Of a stretch of DNA of 64,000 nt, positions 1 through 8,036 are shown piece after piece (positions within the stretch are counted from its first letter, which is position 1; each line of letters starts with the position of its first letter). The stretch comes from Seonamhaeicola maritimus (GTDB taxonomy: Bacteria > Bacteroidota > Bacteroidia > Flavobacteriales > Flavobacteriaceae). The DNA is taken from assembly GCF_008056315.1 (NCBI RefSeq), contig NZ_VRKQ01000010.1:868001-932000 (forward strand), given 5' to 3'. A model generated the notes under the pieces. It saw only the letters and a list, made by a program, of their open reading frames with translations, did no database searches and was not told the origin of the DNA. The translations under genes were made by a program, and so were the position numbers.

Positions 1-509
1 TGATTGTATAAAGCAACTTTGCATCCCATACTTTTAGATTTATTAGAAACAAAGTCGATGAAATTGATGGCTCTATTAAGTGATTGTTTTTGATCTAAAT
101 CTTTGAAATAATTCTCACTCATACTTACCCAAATGGTAGTATTAAGTCCAGATTGTTCAATAATATCAAAAAGTTTTTCGTTACCATGACTTAGCTGTCC
201 AATGCTGTCTCTTTTGGCGTTCAGCCAAAGCCAAACTGATATTATTTCTATGTTGTTTTTGACTGCAAGTTTTAGTTCAGTTAACGTGTTATCTAAATGC
301 TTATCTCTCCAATCATAAGCGTATTTTTTGAAACCTAATTCTTTCAGCATACTAATACGCTCTTGAGGAGACCTTTCTAAAGAATCAAAAGCCACTATGC
401 ACCAAGGATAAAGATCCTGATTTACTAATTGGTTATTGGCTCTCTGTTTACAAGAGAAAACCAAAATCAAAAATACTAGAGCAGCTAAAAAGTTAAAATA
501 TTTCCCCAT
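1..509 (-). CDS. Partial lipoprotein, TIM-barrel sugar isomerase/epimerase-like
   Basis: Open frame read on the minus strand from an ATG at 509 to the left edge, so the C-terminus is missing. The first residues form a hydrophobic signal ending in a lipobox (VFSC), which predicts a lipoprotein. The remainder has alternating strand/helix segments (CIVAFDSL, IEIISVWLW, TTIWVSM, GCKVALYN) like the first barrel strands of the xylose-isomerase-like sugar phosphate isomerase/epimerase superfamily. That assignment is by pattern only. Its start overlaps the end of the upstream small membrane protein by 25 bases, which suggests translational coupling. Metal ligands and substrate cannot be judged from the fragment. 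Confidence 0.6.
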   Translation of the reverse strand, partial: MGKYFNFLAALVFLILVFSCKQRANNQLVNQDLYPWCIVAFDSLERSPQERISMLKELGFKKYAYDWRDKHLDNTLTELKLAVKNNIEIISVWLWLNAKRDSIGQLSHGNEKLFDIIEQSGLNTTIWVSMSENYFKDLDQKQSLNRAINFIDFVSNKSKSMGCKVALYN

Positions 510-709
510 TTCAAAAGATAAATCACCATGACTGTAATGGCGCCACTGGCAAGTAATACACTACTCCAATAATACATTCTTGATCCCCAATGTTCATACA
601 TCTTTTTGCCGTATAATTTTTTAGCATAACCATTGGTAAGCTTCCAATAAAGGTAGGTGATAATGCAAAAAAGAGCTATTGCCATTAATACTATCCAAGT
701 TTTTTCCAT
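485..709 (-). CDS. Small two-TM membrane protein
   Basis: A 74-residue protein with two hydrophobic segments (about residues 5-22 and 48-67) and a basic, aromatic loop between them (KKLYGKKMYEHW). No family is recognised. Its stop lies inside the coding region of the downstream lipoprotein gene, so the two are probably one transcript. The size, the membrane topology and the coupling to a lipoprotein gene are all that can be read. It is kept as a real gene because the frame is tightly packed against its neighbour and the composition is protein-like. Confidence 0.6.
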   Translation of the reverse strand: MEKTWIVLMAIALFCIITYLYWKLTNGYAKKLYGKKMYEHWGSRMYYWSSVLLASGAITVMVIYLLKWGNILTF

Positions 710-736
710 TTGCCAAGTTTTTGGGTGATGTGTTTA

Positions 737-1093
737 TTAAATATTTTGTCCAAAGGTCAAGAGGTTGTTATCAGGGTCAAGTATCGAAAATTCCCTTTGC
801 CCCCAAGGTTTACTTTCCAATTTTCCATTTGGGTGAATTGCTGTATGTTTTTCTAATAATGAATTATAAAACGCGTCAATATTTTCAATTCGAATATAGA
901 CTTGTCCGTAATTCTCTTTGGGATCAAGTTCTTTAAATTCAAAGAAATGAATTTGAATTTGGTCTTTTTCCATCATCAAATAACCGTCATAATTAGCACT
1001 ACCAAATACTTTAAAACCCAATTGGGTTGAGTAATAATCTCTAGTAATATTTTTATCGCGCATTGGTAATTTTGGACTGATGTCTGTGAGCAT
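737..1093 (-). CDS. VOC family protein, bleomycin-resistance/glyoxalase-like
   Basis: A 118-residue, single-domain VOC protein. It shows the usual beta-alpha-beta-beta-beta pattern twice: LPMRDKNITRDYYSTQLGFKV in the first half and YIRIENIDAFYNSLLEK through WGQREFSILDPDNNLLTF in the second. The tail motif DPDNNLLTFGQ is typical of bleomycin-resistance-like proteins, which dimerise to bind metal or sequester small molecules. Substrate cannot be predicted. It lies just upstream (on the minus strand) of the small membrane protein gene, with a gap of about 27 bases. Confidence 0.8.
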   Translation of the reverse strand: MLTDISPKLPMRDKNITRDYYSTQLGFKVFGSANYDGYLMMEKDQIQIHFFEFKELDPKENYGQVYIRIENIDAFYNSLLEKHTAIHPNGKLESKPWGQREFSILDPDNNLLTFGQNI

Positions 1094-1137
1094 GTAATAC
1101 CAAATTTAAATTTTTAATACACTTTAATTTTCTTTTT

Positions 1138-1614
1138 TCAATTAATTACTCGTTTCGCTTCCCATGGTTTTTGAATTTTATTCAATTTAATAAGAAATGG
1201 AATTAATAAAATTAGCTCAAGCCTTATAGTTACATTGAAACCTTCTTGAAAAAATGGTAAAACTAACATGGCAAAAACACAGGCAATAATTCCAACTATG
1301 GCATCAATTTTTCCAAATTGAATTGCAAAATCTTTTTCAAACCAAAGAGCAAAAGCTGTGACTCCTTTAAATAAACCAATAATAATTACTAAGAGGCCAT
1401 TTATTGAGAAAGGTTCATTGGATTCAAAACCGTAAAGTGCTAATGACGGTTTTAAATTTGTAAACCCAAGAATTAAACAAACAAAGGCCAAAAACCCAAA
1501 TAGCATAAAAACCCAACAAAAGAATTTAATCCACCACGGAAGTAGTTTTCTTCTTCTTATTTCGGTTTGTTCAAATTCGTTAAATGCGCTTTCAATTGGT
1601 TTGGTTTGTTCCAT
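1138..1614 (-). CDS. Hypothetical polytopic membrane protein
   Basis: A 158-residue protein with a charged N-terminal tail of about 25 residues followed by about four hydrophobic helices (around residues 30-50, 70-92, 105-122, 128-145). I do not recognise the family. Gene spacing (44 bases to the VOC gene downstream, about 100 to the sulfatase gene upstream) would allow a shared transcript. No catalytic motif is visible. Confidence 0.6.
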   Translation of the reverse strand: MEQTKPIESAFNEFEQTEIRRRKLLPWWIKFFCWVFMLFGFLAFVCLILGFTNLKPSLALYGFESNEPFSINGLLVIIIGLFKGVTAFALWFEKDFAIQFGKIDAIVGIIACVFAMLVLPFFQEGFNVTIRLELILLIPFLIKLNKIQKPWEAKRVIN

Positions 1615-1714
1615 TAATATTAAAGTTTTTTGATTTCTTCTAAAGTTTAAAAGAAATCGACTTAATTCCTTTTTTAAAGGTAAGTCTTACAACTAAAATA
1701 TCAAAAGAAGTAGG

Positions 1715-3541
1715 TTATTTAATGCTTGGAATTAAACCTTTAGGAATATCTAACTTTCCGTTATGTGCGCCTTTTGAGAAATTACTAATATTGAAAGTAT
1801 TGGCTTTAGACCAATCACATTCAATTCTCCCATCACCTAAAACAATGGTTCCAAGTTTGGTTCTAAACCAATCTGCCAGTTTTTTGTATTTCTTGTTAGC
1901 CGCAACATTGTTTCGTTCAGAAGGATCTACTCTTAAATCGTATAAAACCAATTCTGCTTTTTCAACAGGGCATTCTAGGGCCCACTTTACATTTTCATTA
2001 GGCTTCAATCTTTTCTGTGGTCTGGTTCGCATAGAGAAAGCAAAATCTCTTGACCTTAAATAGGCTCTATGATGTGCAACCGTAGTAGTTTCTCCAACAA
2101 TATAATCTCGTTTTTCTTTTTCGTTACCGATAAAATCGAATAGATTAAACCCATCTAGATAATCATAAGCTTTATCACCAATGGAAACACCGGACGTTTC
2201 TAAAATGGTTGGAGCAATGTCAACATATTCTACCAACTGATTTTGAACAAGTCCTTCAGGCACTTTGGCCTTGTCTGATGCCACAACAATTAGGGCGCCA
2301 TTAGTAGATTTATTCCAAGGCCCAAATTTGGCCTCAATACCTTGTTCTCCAAGATGCCAACCGTGGTCTCCTACTGTGAAAATAATTAGGTATTCTTGGT
2401 TGTTCTTTTCACAATATTGTTTAAAAGTTTTAACGGCATCACCAACTAAAGCATCACCATAGGCGCAAAAGGCATAATAATCTTGAATAGCTTGCTGCTT
2501 TTCTTTGTCGGTCATATTTGAGAAATTCAGGTTTTTGAATAACCTATGAATTTGGGGTGGTTGATTTTTCAAGTCACTTTCATCAAATGCTGGTACTTTG
2601 TACTGTTTCTTTTTAAATATATCTCTGTATTCTTTTGGAGGCAAAACAGGGGTGTGTGGTAAATGAAATCCTAGATTCACCAATAAGGGTTTATTGGGGT
2701 TAGCACCTTTTTTTGAAGCGCCATAAGTGTTTATAAAATCAGAATTCTGATTATTTAAATACAATTTAAGCTCCTCAACTATTTTGGCATCAATGGTTTC
2801 GCCAGCAGGCATAGGGTTTTCACCTCCAATAATTAAATCTTTGTTGTATCTGGTGTACGATCTTAAAATCTCATATTGAGCCTCAATGTCTTTTTTATTT
2901 TTAATATCCTCTGCAGTGAGTTCACTGCCTTTTCTTTTAATGAAATATTGTTGAATGGCTCCGTCAGGAGTTTTCACGCGTTCTTCGGTTCCAAGATTTA
3001 TCCAAGTTCCTTTTTTATAGGCAGGTTGATTCCAAAAATCACCAACGTCGTTTTTCTGTAAATCGTGTTTAAAACTCACTTTATAATTGTAATGACCAGG
3101 ATCTTTAAAGGTTTGTCCAGGACCCCAATCGAAAATATAAGCACCTTCTTTTCCAAAACAAGTAGTAATATAACCTTGTTTTTGTAAAGTTTGTGGAAAG
3201 GATGGTTTAACAAAGTCTGGTTCTTGATGTGTTTGTTCAAATGCAAAATGTGCATTTCTAAAAGGATAGCGTCCGCTTAACATAGAACCTCTTGAAGGCC
3301 CGCAAGCTGGTGAATTACAAAAGGCGTTAGTAAAAAGCACACCTTCACTTATTAGCTTATCTATATTTGGTGAAGACACATAGCCTAAGGCACTTTCCTT
3401 TTTTCCAGTAGTGATTTCATTATAACTTTCTATGGCATCAACTCTATGGTCGTCTGTTACAATCCAAAGGATGTTTGGTTTACTCTGAGCATAGATACTA
3501 ATTGAAAAAATGAACAAGAAACAAGCGGTGATATTCTTCAT
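1715..3541 (-). CDS. Exported S1-family sulfatase (iduronate-2-sulfatase-like)
   Basis: A 608-residue protein starting with a Sec signal peptide (cleavage near YAQS). The formylglycine signature CGPSRGSMLSG begins at Cys80, so it is a type-I sulfatase that needs maturation by a formylglycine-generating enzyme. Other S1 signatures are NILWIVTDDHR (metal-binding Asp pair), GFHLPHTPV and GDHGWHLGEQG, the last two typical of the iduronate-2-sulfatase branch. The likely role is removal of sulfate esters from an algal or glycosaminoglycan-like polysaccharide in the periplasm. The maturase is not in this window. The nearby lyase and the hexuronate genes fit a sulfated uronic-acid glycan, but that link is inference. 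Confidence 0.9.
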   Translation of the reverse strand: MKNITACFLFIFSISIYAQSKPNILWIVTDDHRVDAIESYNEITTGKKESALGYVSSPNIDKLISEGVLFTNAFCNSPACGPSRGSMLSGRYPFRNAHFAFEQTHQEPDFVKPSFPQTLQKQGYITTCFGKEGAYIFDWGPGQTFKDPGHYNYKVSFKHDLQKNDVGDFWNQPAYKKGTWINLGTEERVKTPDGAIQQYFIKRKGSELTAEDIKNKKDIEAQYEILRSYTRYNKDLIIGGENPMPAGETIDAKIVEELKLYLNNQNSDFINTYGASKKGANPNKPLLVNLGFHLPHTPVLPPKEYRDIFKKKQYKVPAFDESDLKNQPPQIHRLFKNLNFSNMTDKEKQQAIQDYYAFCAYGDALVGDAVKTFKQYCEKNNQEYLIIFTVGDHGWHLGEQGIEAKFGPWNKSTNGALIVVASDKAKVPEGLVQNQLVEYVDIAPTILETSGVSIGDKAYDYLDGFNLFDFIGNEKEKRDYIVGETTTVAHHRAYLRSRDFAFSMRTRPQKRLKPNENVKWALECPVEKAELVLYDLRVDPSERNNVAANKKYKKLADWFRTKLGTIVLGDGRIECDWSKANTFNISNFSKGAHNGKLDIPKGLIPSIK

Positions 3542-3681
3542 ATTTACATCTTAAAAAGATTGAGAAAAACTAAAGTAGTATTTTTTAATGTTTGTAAAGT
3601 GTCAAGTAAAAGAATAATGGCATTTGTATATAAATTGTATACATCATGCAGCGTTTAGAAGAAAACGGACATTTGCTTTTA

Positions 3682-3939
3682 TTAAGTTGACATTGAAAAA
3701 CGTTTTTTCATGTATAAAACAGTTATGTGCAAAAGCGGATAAATTACCCAAATCAATATCAAGATATTTTTAAAGACTTTAACAAAATAGTCGAATGCAG
3801 GTCCTGTTTTTCCGTCAGCCGCCGAAATAAATGTAGTGTTGGCTACATCGCTAAAGAGTGCAATTACAAATGAAACGGGTAATGCTAATACGCTAAGTAC
3901 AATTAAGATAACTAGTATTATTAGAAAGTGCTTTATCAT
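3682..3939 (-). CDS. Small membrane protein
   Basis: An 85-residue protein with two strong hydrophobic helices (about residues 4-28 and 57-76) separated by a short polar loop rich in Ala, Asp and Thr. No family recognised. It stands alone between the sulfatase and the RsgA gene, both on the same strand. Confidence 0.5.
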   Translation of the reverse strand: MIKHFLIILVILIVLSVLALPVSFVIALFSDVANTTFISAADGKTGPAFDYFVKVFKNILILIWVIYPLLHITVLYMKKRFSMST

Positions 3940-4031
3940 AGTCTAAAGATTCACTAGTTAATGAGTTTCATTCGTTATTATATGAGTGGTTGCTGACAAT
4001 AGGATGTAATTAGATATATGCATTGTTAGAC

Positions 4032-5096
4032 TTAATATTTTTTGTTGTGTTTTTTCATATTTTTTATCAACTTCCCTAAGTTCTTATCCTTTTTTTTCCT
4101 CTCTTGGGCATTTGAGTCAAAGTGCATGCGTTCTTTCTCCATTTTGAGGAAATTCTCATAAGATTCAGGGTTTAATTCATCATTTTCTAAAGCAGTTAAA
4201 ACCGCACATCCATTTTCATTAGTGTGCGTGCAGTCACTGTACTTGCAATCAATTGCAAGACTCAATATTTCATCAAATGTCATTTCAACCCCACCTGACA
4301 TATCAGTTATTCCTACTTCTCTCATACCTGGGTTGTCTATTAGAATACCGTTCTCTAGAACAATTAACTCTCTATGCGTAGTAACATGCTTTCCGCGGTC
4401 TATACTTTCACTTATTATACCTGTTTCTAGAATTTCCTCTCCAACTAGAGAGTTAATTAATGAAGATTTCCCTACACCTGAAGACCCTAATAAACAATAG
4501 GTACTGCCTTTAATTAGCTTAGATCTAATATCATCAACCCCAATTTTTGATTGATTACTAATAGCAATTATGGGTACATTTTTGATTCTATCATGTACTT
4601 GAGATAGCAGTTCTTCTAATTCCGATTCTTTAATTAAATCTATTTTGCTGAGAATAATAATAGGATCAATTTTAGAGGCATTACAAATTGTTAAATACCG
4701 TTCGAGTCTATTGACACTAAAATCTCTATTTACAGATTGAATAATTAGTCCAACGTCAATATTTGTAGCAATAATTTGAGTTAGACCTAATTTCCCAACT
4801 GCCTTTCTTTCTAAAACCGATTTTCTCGAAAACACAGCATGTATCAATGCTTTGCCTTCATCATATTCAGAAATTGCAACCCAGTCTCCAACTGAAGGTA
4901 GTTCACTTTTATCTGTAACTGTAAACCTTAAATTCCCAATAAGTTCACATTCCAATTCGCTTAATTCAGTTCTTACTATATAGCGGTCTCTATGTTCTAA
5001 TATTACTCTACCAATACCAAAGGAATCTAGGTTTTGTTCCTTTCTGAATTCTTCTAATTGATTATTATATCCTAAATCTTCAAGTTTCATTTTCAT
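4032..5096 (-). CDS. rsgA: RsgA/YjeQ-type ribosome-associated GTPase
   Basis: A 354-residue circularly permuted GTPase. In order: an OB-fold region (about residues 30-95, with VGDWVAIS), G4-like motif SKID, the Walker A loop GSSGVGKSSLIN, the G3 motif DNPGM, and a C-terminal zinc site (C-x4-C-x-H-x5-C in CKYSDCTHTNENGC). Family members release RbfA and test the decoding site during late 30S assembly. The length and the divergent N-terminal extension resemble the second RsgA copy many Bacteroidetes and Firmicutes carry, so this may not be the housekeeping copy. The first codons (MKMK) leave the exact start uncertain by two residues. Confidence 0.9.
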   Translation of the reverse strand: MKMKLEDLGYNNQLEEFRKEQNLDSFGIGRVILEHRDRYIVRTELSELECELIGNLRFTVTDKSELPSVGDWVAISEYDEGKALIHAVFSRKSVLERKAVGKLGLTQIIATNIDVGLIIQSVNRDFSVNRLERYLTICNASKIDPIIILSKIDLIKESELEELLSQVHDRIKNVPIIAISNQSKIGVDDIRSKLIKGSTYCLLGSSGVGKSSLINSLVGEEILETGIISESIDRGKHVTTHRELIVLENGILIDNPGMREVGITDMSGGVEMTFDEILSLAIDCKYSDCTHTNENGCAVLTALENDELNPESYENFLKMEKERMHFDSNAQERKKKDKNLGKLIKNMKKHNKKY

Positions 5097-5110
5097 TATT
5101 TCAAAGTAAT

Positions 5111-5134
5111 CACAACGTGTTCGAAACGGTTGTG
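5111..5134. repeat. 24-bp imperfect palindrome
   Basis: Between rsgA and the lyase gene the sequence has outer arms CACAAC and GTTGTG around a central TTCGAA. It could be an operator for either gene or a degraded version of the hairpins seen near 10-11 kb. No second copy was found nearby. Confidence 0.35.
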
Positions 5135-5194
5135 CTGCTTAGAGACTAAGATAGAGAAAATGGATTCGTCTTACAATTGAAAGGTAAGCAGAAT

Positions 5195-6436
5195 TTACCA
5201 GCCTTCAGGCAATGGATCGAGTAATTGTACGATGGGCGATGGAAGAGGGGATTCGGGTAGCTTACGTAGCAAATTAGCGTATTTGCCCTCCTGAAACCCT
5301 TTTGCAGCATTCCAATATAGCTGTGCAGCACTTCCATTACTATGGGGCCGAAGTTGTACAATTGGCCATTCTTTCTCACCTAAGATAAATGGTGTCATAT
5401 AATCTACCGCTAACCTAATGCTCCGACCTTCTAGACTGCGATAGGCAAAAAGGTCGTAATTGAGATGACGACCAAGACGAGCTACTGTAATTAGAGCTCG
5501 AGCATTGAAAATACTGTAGTTAAGCGACCGAGTACGAATGAGCTCTTGCGGTTGACGTCCATCAATAAAAACTTGGGAAAATATGCGTGCCGGCATGTCA
5601 TCAAGTTGTTTGCGTGCAAGGTTCAAGTTTTTGCCATAAAGCGTATAAAGAATGAGTTGGGCGTTATACCAAGAACCATGGTTGTTTGGTTGCATGGATT
5701 CTTCGATGCCTGTTGGACTTTCTACCATCCACGTTGCGAATTGGCTAAACCAACTGCGCAGTGCTTCGTCGTCTTCATCTGTCCACCCTGGAAAGGATTC
5801 TAGTAGAATTGCGCAATCAATTACCCAGCGCATACGCCATGCTTCTAGGACTCCCGACGGACTATTATAATTGTGTCCACGTCGCTTCTGACCGAATTGT
5901 ACATTGGGATTCATTTTTGTTGCAGGATTAAGGAACCACGCGCGAAGTTGTTCTACAGCACTTTCTGCATACCGCTCGTTGCCGGTAAAGTACCAAGCAG
6001 GAACTAGTGATGTAACCCTATCCACCATAGCTTCAATTCGTGAAATGTCTGAAGTGTTACGGTCAGGGTTTACTTCGCCATCGCGCCAAATGTAGGGGCC
6101 ATCCGGATTCTCAGGATTCGGCCACCAATAAGGGCTATAGCTATAATAGTCATGCGGGTCGCCGCTTGGAGGTAGTGACCCCTCGTCAACTACATTGACG
6201 ACCGGTTGTTTAAGTGAGGCATCTGCTTTTCCTAATATTTCTTTTAATGCTGCAACTAAATCAGGATTACCAGCTGCAAGTCCTGCTTTTACTCGTGGGA
6301 GTTGATCACCTTGACCAAGCAGCAAGCGAGGTGTGGTATTGGGTAGGTTGTTTTGGGCAAAAGTAAACGCCATTCCTAAAATCAATAAAAATGACAGAAA
6401 AAGGTAGTGGAAATGTATTTTAAAAAGTGCCTTCAT
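5195..6436 (-). CDS. Exported polysaccharide lyase, alginate-lyase fold (PL38-like)
   Basis: The start is taken as the ATG at 6436; a longer frame would need a TTG four codons upstream. The product is about 413 residues with a Sec signal (cleavage near TFAQN). The segment DPHDYYSYSPYWWPNP is the hallmark of the alginate-lyase (pfam05426) fold in the PL38-like branch, whose characterised members cleave glucuronan or mannuronan by beta-elimination. NNHGSWYN and the Tyr/His-rich stretch near LRPHSNGS fit the alpha/alpha-toroid active site. Base composition is visibly richer in G+C than in flanking genes (26 and 31 G+C per 60 bases at 5881-6000, against 21 at 6961-7020), which suggests recent acquisition. 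Confidence 0.8.
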   Translation of the reverse strand: MKALFKIHFHYLFLSFLLILGMAFTFAQNNLPNTTPRLLLGQGDQLPRVKAGLAAGNPDLVAALKEILGKADASLKQPVVNVVDEGSLPPSGDPHDYYSYSPYWWPNPENPDGPYIWRDGEVNPDRNTSDISRIEAMVDRVTSLVPAWYFTGNERYAESAVEQLRAWFLNPATKMNPNVQFGQKRRGHNYNSPSGVLEAWRMRWVIDCAILLESFPGWTDEDDEALRSWFSQFATWMVESPTGIEESMQPNNHGSWYNAQLILYTLYGKNLNLARKQLDDMPARIFSQVFIDGRQPQELIRTRSLNYSIFNARALITVARLGRHLNYDLFAYRSLEGRSIRLAVDYMTPFILGEKEWPIVQLRPHSNGSAAQLYWNAAKGFQEGKYANLLRKLPESPLPSPIVQLLDPLPEGW

Positions 6437-6545
6437 GATGAATAACAAGTTTTAGTATTTAGATTATTAATACCAAAAGGTAAGGTAAATCAAGTAGTTA
6501 CTGCTTTTAAGTTTATGCTTTCTGTTATATATTTTGTAGGGTTTT

Positions 6546-7454
6546 TTATTTTTCAATTCTACCATAGTTTTTTAGAGCCTTCAAAACCCACAAGGTTTGT
6601 ATTCCAGCCCACTCTAATTTTGTTCCTTCACTTATACCATACCATGTATCCCATCGTCCATCTTCTTTTTGCCTGTTAATTAATTCTTTTATATCAGATT
6701 CTATAGTCTCTTGGGTGAATAATGAATATAGCATGCTTTCTGAAGATTTTGCATAATTTAAACTATGTGGTTTTCCGTAAAGTCCCCAGCCTTCATCAGA
6801 TTTATCTTTGCAAATTATTTCGTTATTTGATATCCAATTTTTTAAGTCGTTAATTGTTTTTTTCGTTTTATCCTGACTCTTGGTGTACTTTAAAAAAGTT
6901 AACCATCTTGGAACACATAAATAGCAAAAAGCGTGTTTATCTTTTATTCTCTCAAATTCACTCCAAACAAACTGTTCTGCTTTTTTCATCCAAGGAATAT
7001 CTATCTCGTGTTTTTCCAAAATTCCAAGAAGAGGCGCAGTAGTACTTAAAGCAGCCCATTCTTTAACTGTTTTAAAATGCGCTTCACAGGGGTAGGTGCT
7101 TTTGGGCCTAAACATCCACGGAATACCACCTTTTTCGGTTGTTATACTTTCAAAATATGGCATAAAGTCATTTAGAATTATTTCTTTGGTCAGATAACCA
7201 ACTTCATCTAATGTTTCAAGTGCCATAATGCTAAAGAGAGGTTGGCTTTCTGGTGATGCCGTATCTGGTTCCATACCATGACCAAATCCACCATCAGAAT
7301 TTCGGTAAGCATATACCGCGTGAAAAACACCATTAATATTTCCGTTTGCAAAATGAAATTCAAATAATCGTCTTTCAATCATTCTTGCATTTGTCAATAT
7401 AAAATCTCTTGCTTTTAAAAAATCTTTTTTTGGTAAAATCATTTTGTTATCCAT
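6546..7454 (-). CDS. Alpha-toroid (prenyltransferase/squalene-cyclase-like) protein
   Basis: A 302-residue protein without signal peptide. It has the repeated Gly/Trp-rich turns of alpha/alpha-toroid proteins: SDGGFGHGMEPD near residue 55, GGIPWMF near 110, DEGWGLYGKP near 220 and EDGRWDTWYG near 265. These resemble prenyltransferase-beta or terpene-cyclase-like folds, but no catalytic DxDD or zinc ligand set is evident. The function is therefore unknown. It sits 26 bases downstream of the VOC gene on the same strand. Confidence 0.6.
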   Translation of the reverse strand: MDNKMILPKKDFLKARDFILTNARMIERRLFEFHFANGNINGVFHAVYAYRNSDGGFGHGMEPDTASPESQPLFSIMALETLDEVGYLTKEIILNDFMPYFESITTEKGGIPWMFRPKSTYPCEAHFKTVKEWAALSTTAPLLGILEKHEIDIPWMKKAEQFVWSEFERIKDKHAFCYLCVPRWLTFLKYTKSQDKTKKTINDLKNWISNNEIICKDKSDEGWGLYGKPHSLNYAKSSESMLYSLFTQETIESDIKELINRQKEDGRWDTWYGISEGTKLEWAGIQTLWVLKALKNYGRIEK

Positions 7455-7480
7455 GATGGATTAAATTGTACGCAGCGCTT

Positions 7481-7990
7481 TTATTTCTGGTATGCACCTG
7501 ATGAATAGGTCAATTCGTAACTGTGTGTATAAATTTCAAATACGATACCAAATGGGTCTTCTACATAAACCATTTTATAGGGTTTTTCATTAGGATAATA
7601 TTCCCGTATTGGCATTCTTTGTTTACCACCTGCTTCTACAATTCTTTTAGTTAAATTTTCGATGTCTGGGTCTTGCACACAGAAGTGGAAAAGCCCTGTA
7701 TTGAAAGGATTGAATTCTGGTGTTTCTTTTTTGCCATGTGGGAACGAAAAAAGTTCAATTCCAATTCCTTCAGAGGTAGACATATGGGCAATATCGAATT
7801 CTTCCCAATTCTCTCCAAAAACATCAATACACATTTGTCCAATGGCTGTATCATTTTCTTTTTTTACTGTAGATGGTTTCATTATAACATACCACCCCAT
7901 AATTTCCTGATAAAATTTTACAGCTTTATGTATTTCGGGAACAGTTATTCCAATGTGTGAAAATGATTTAGGGTATTTTATTTCTGTCAT
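7481..7990 (-). CDS. VOC family (glyoxalase-like) protein
   Basis: The start is placed at the ATG at 7990 (MTEIKYP). The frame can be extended seven codons to 8011, but that extension is encoded by a fragment matching the first half of the attC-like repeats. The roughly 169-residue product has two VOC modules, with FSHIGITVPEIHKAVKFY at the start and FHFCVQDPDIENLTKR plus YVEDPFGIVFEIYTHSYE in the second half. His and Glu at these places are typical metal ligands of lactoylglutathione lyase and methylmalonyl-CoA epimerase relatives. Substrate unknown. Confidence 0.85.
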   Translation of the reverse strand: MTEIKYPKSFSHIGITVPEIHKAVKFYQEIMGWYVIMKPSTVKKENDTAIGQMCIDVFGENWEEFDIAHMSTSEGIGIELFSFPHGKKETPEFNPFNTGLFHFCVQDPDIENLTKRIVEAGGKQRMPIREYYPNEKPYKMVYVEDPFGIVFEIYTHSYELTYSSGAYQK

Positions 7991-7997
7991 TGTGATA

Positions 7998-8021
7998 TTA
8001 TTTTTATACATTGTTATGTGC
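7998..8021 (-). repeat. Truncated attC-like half site
   Basis: On the minus strand this reads GCACATAAC followed by AATGTATAAAAATAA. The same order, nnnnAAC then AACGTATAAAAATAA, opens the complete hairpins at 10894 and 46350. The rest of the hairpin is missing and the VOC gene begins directly inside it. The GCACATAAC end nearly complements the GTAATGTGGC that begins the alpha/beta-hydrolase unit at 10149, as expected if both are the ends of one cassette. Confidence 0.5.
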
Positions 8022-8036
8022 TGTAATTTATATCTA

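Noticed and set aside
3590-3670. attC-like or operator element upstream of the sulfatase gene
   Set aside because: Only a short GTATA/TATAC pairing and an E. coli-like TTGAC were seen; no shared central hairpin or matched gene ends.
3542-3681. Hidden gene between the sulfatase and the small membrane protein
   Set aside because: The 140 bases are AT-rich with stops in all frames and no small family was recognised.
4000-5134. rsgA as another cassette (GTCTAACAATGCATATA at its end)
   Set aside because: The upstream end (GTTGTGATTAC) does not complement the downstream AAGTCTAAC, and no full hairpin is present.
6437-6448. Upstream TTG start for the lyase (and similarly at 40187 and 41587 for the PfkB and PurN genes)
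   Set aside because: ATG codons a few residues downstream give normal signal peptides or family N-termini, and TTG starts are rare in this group.
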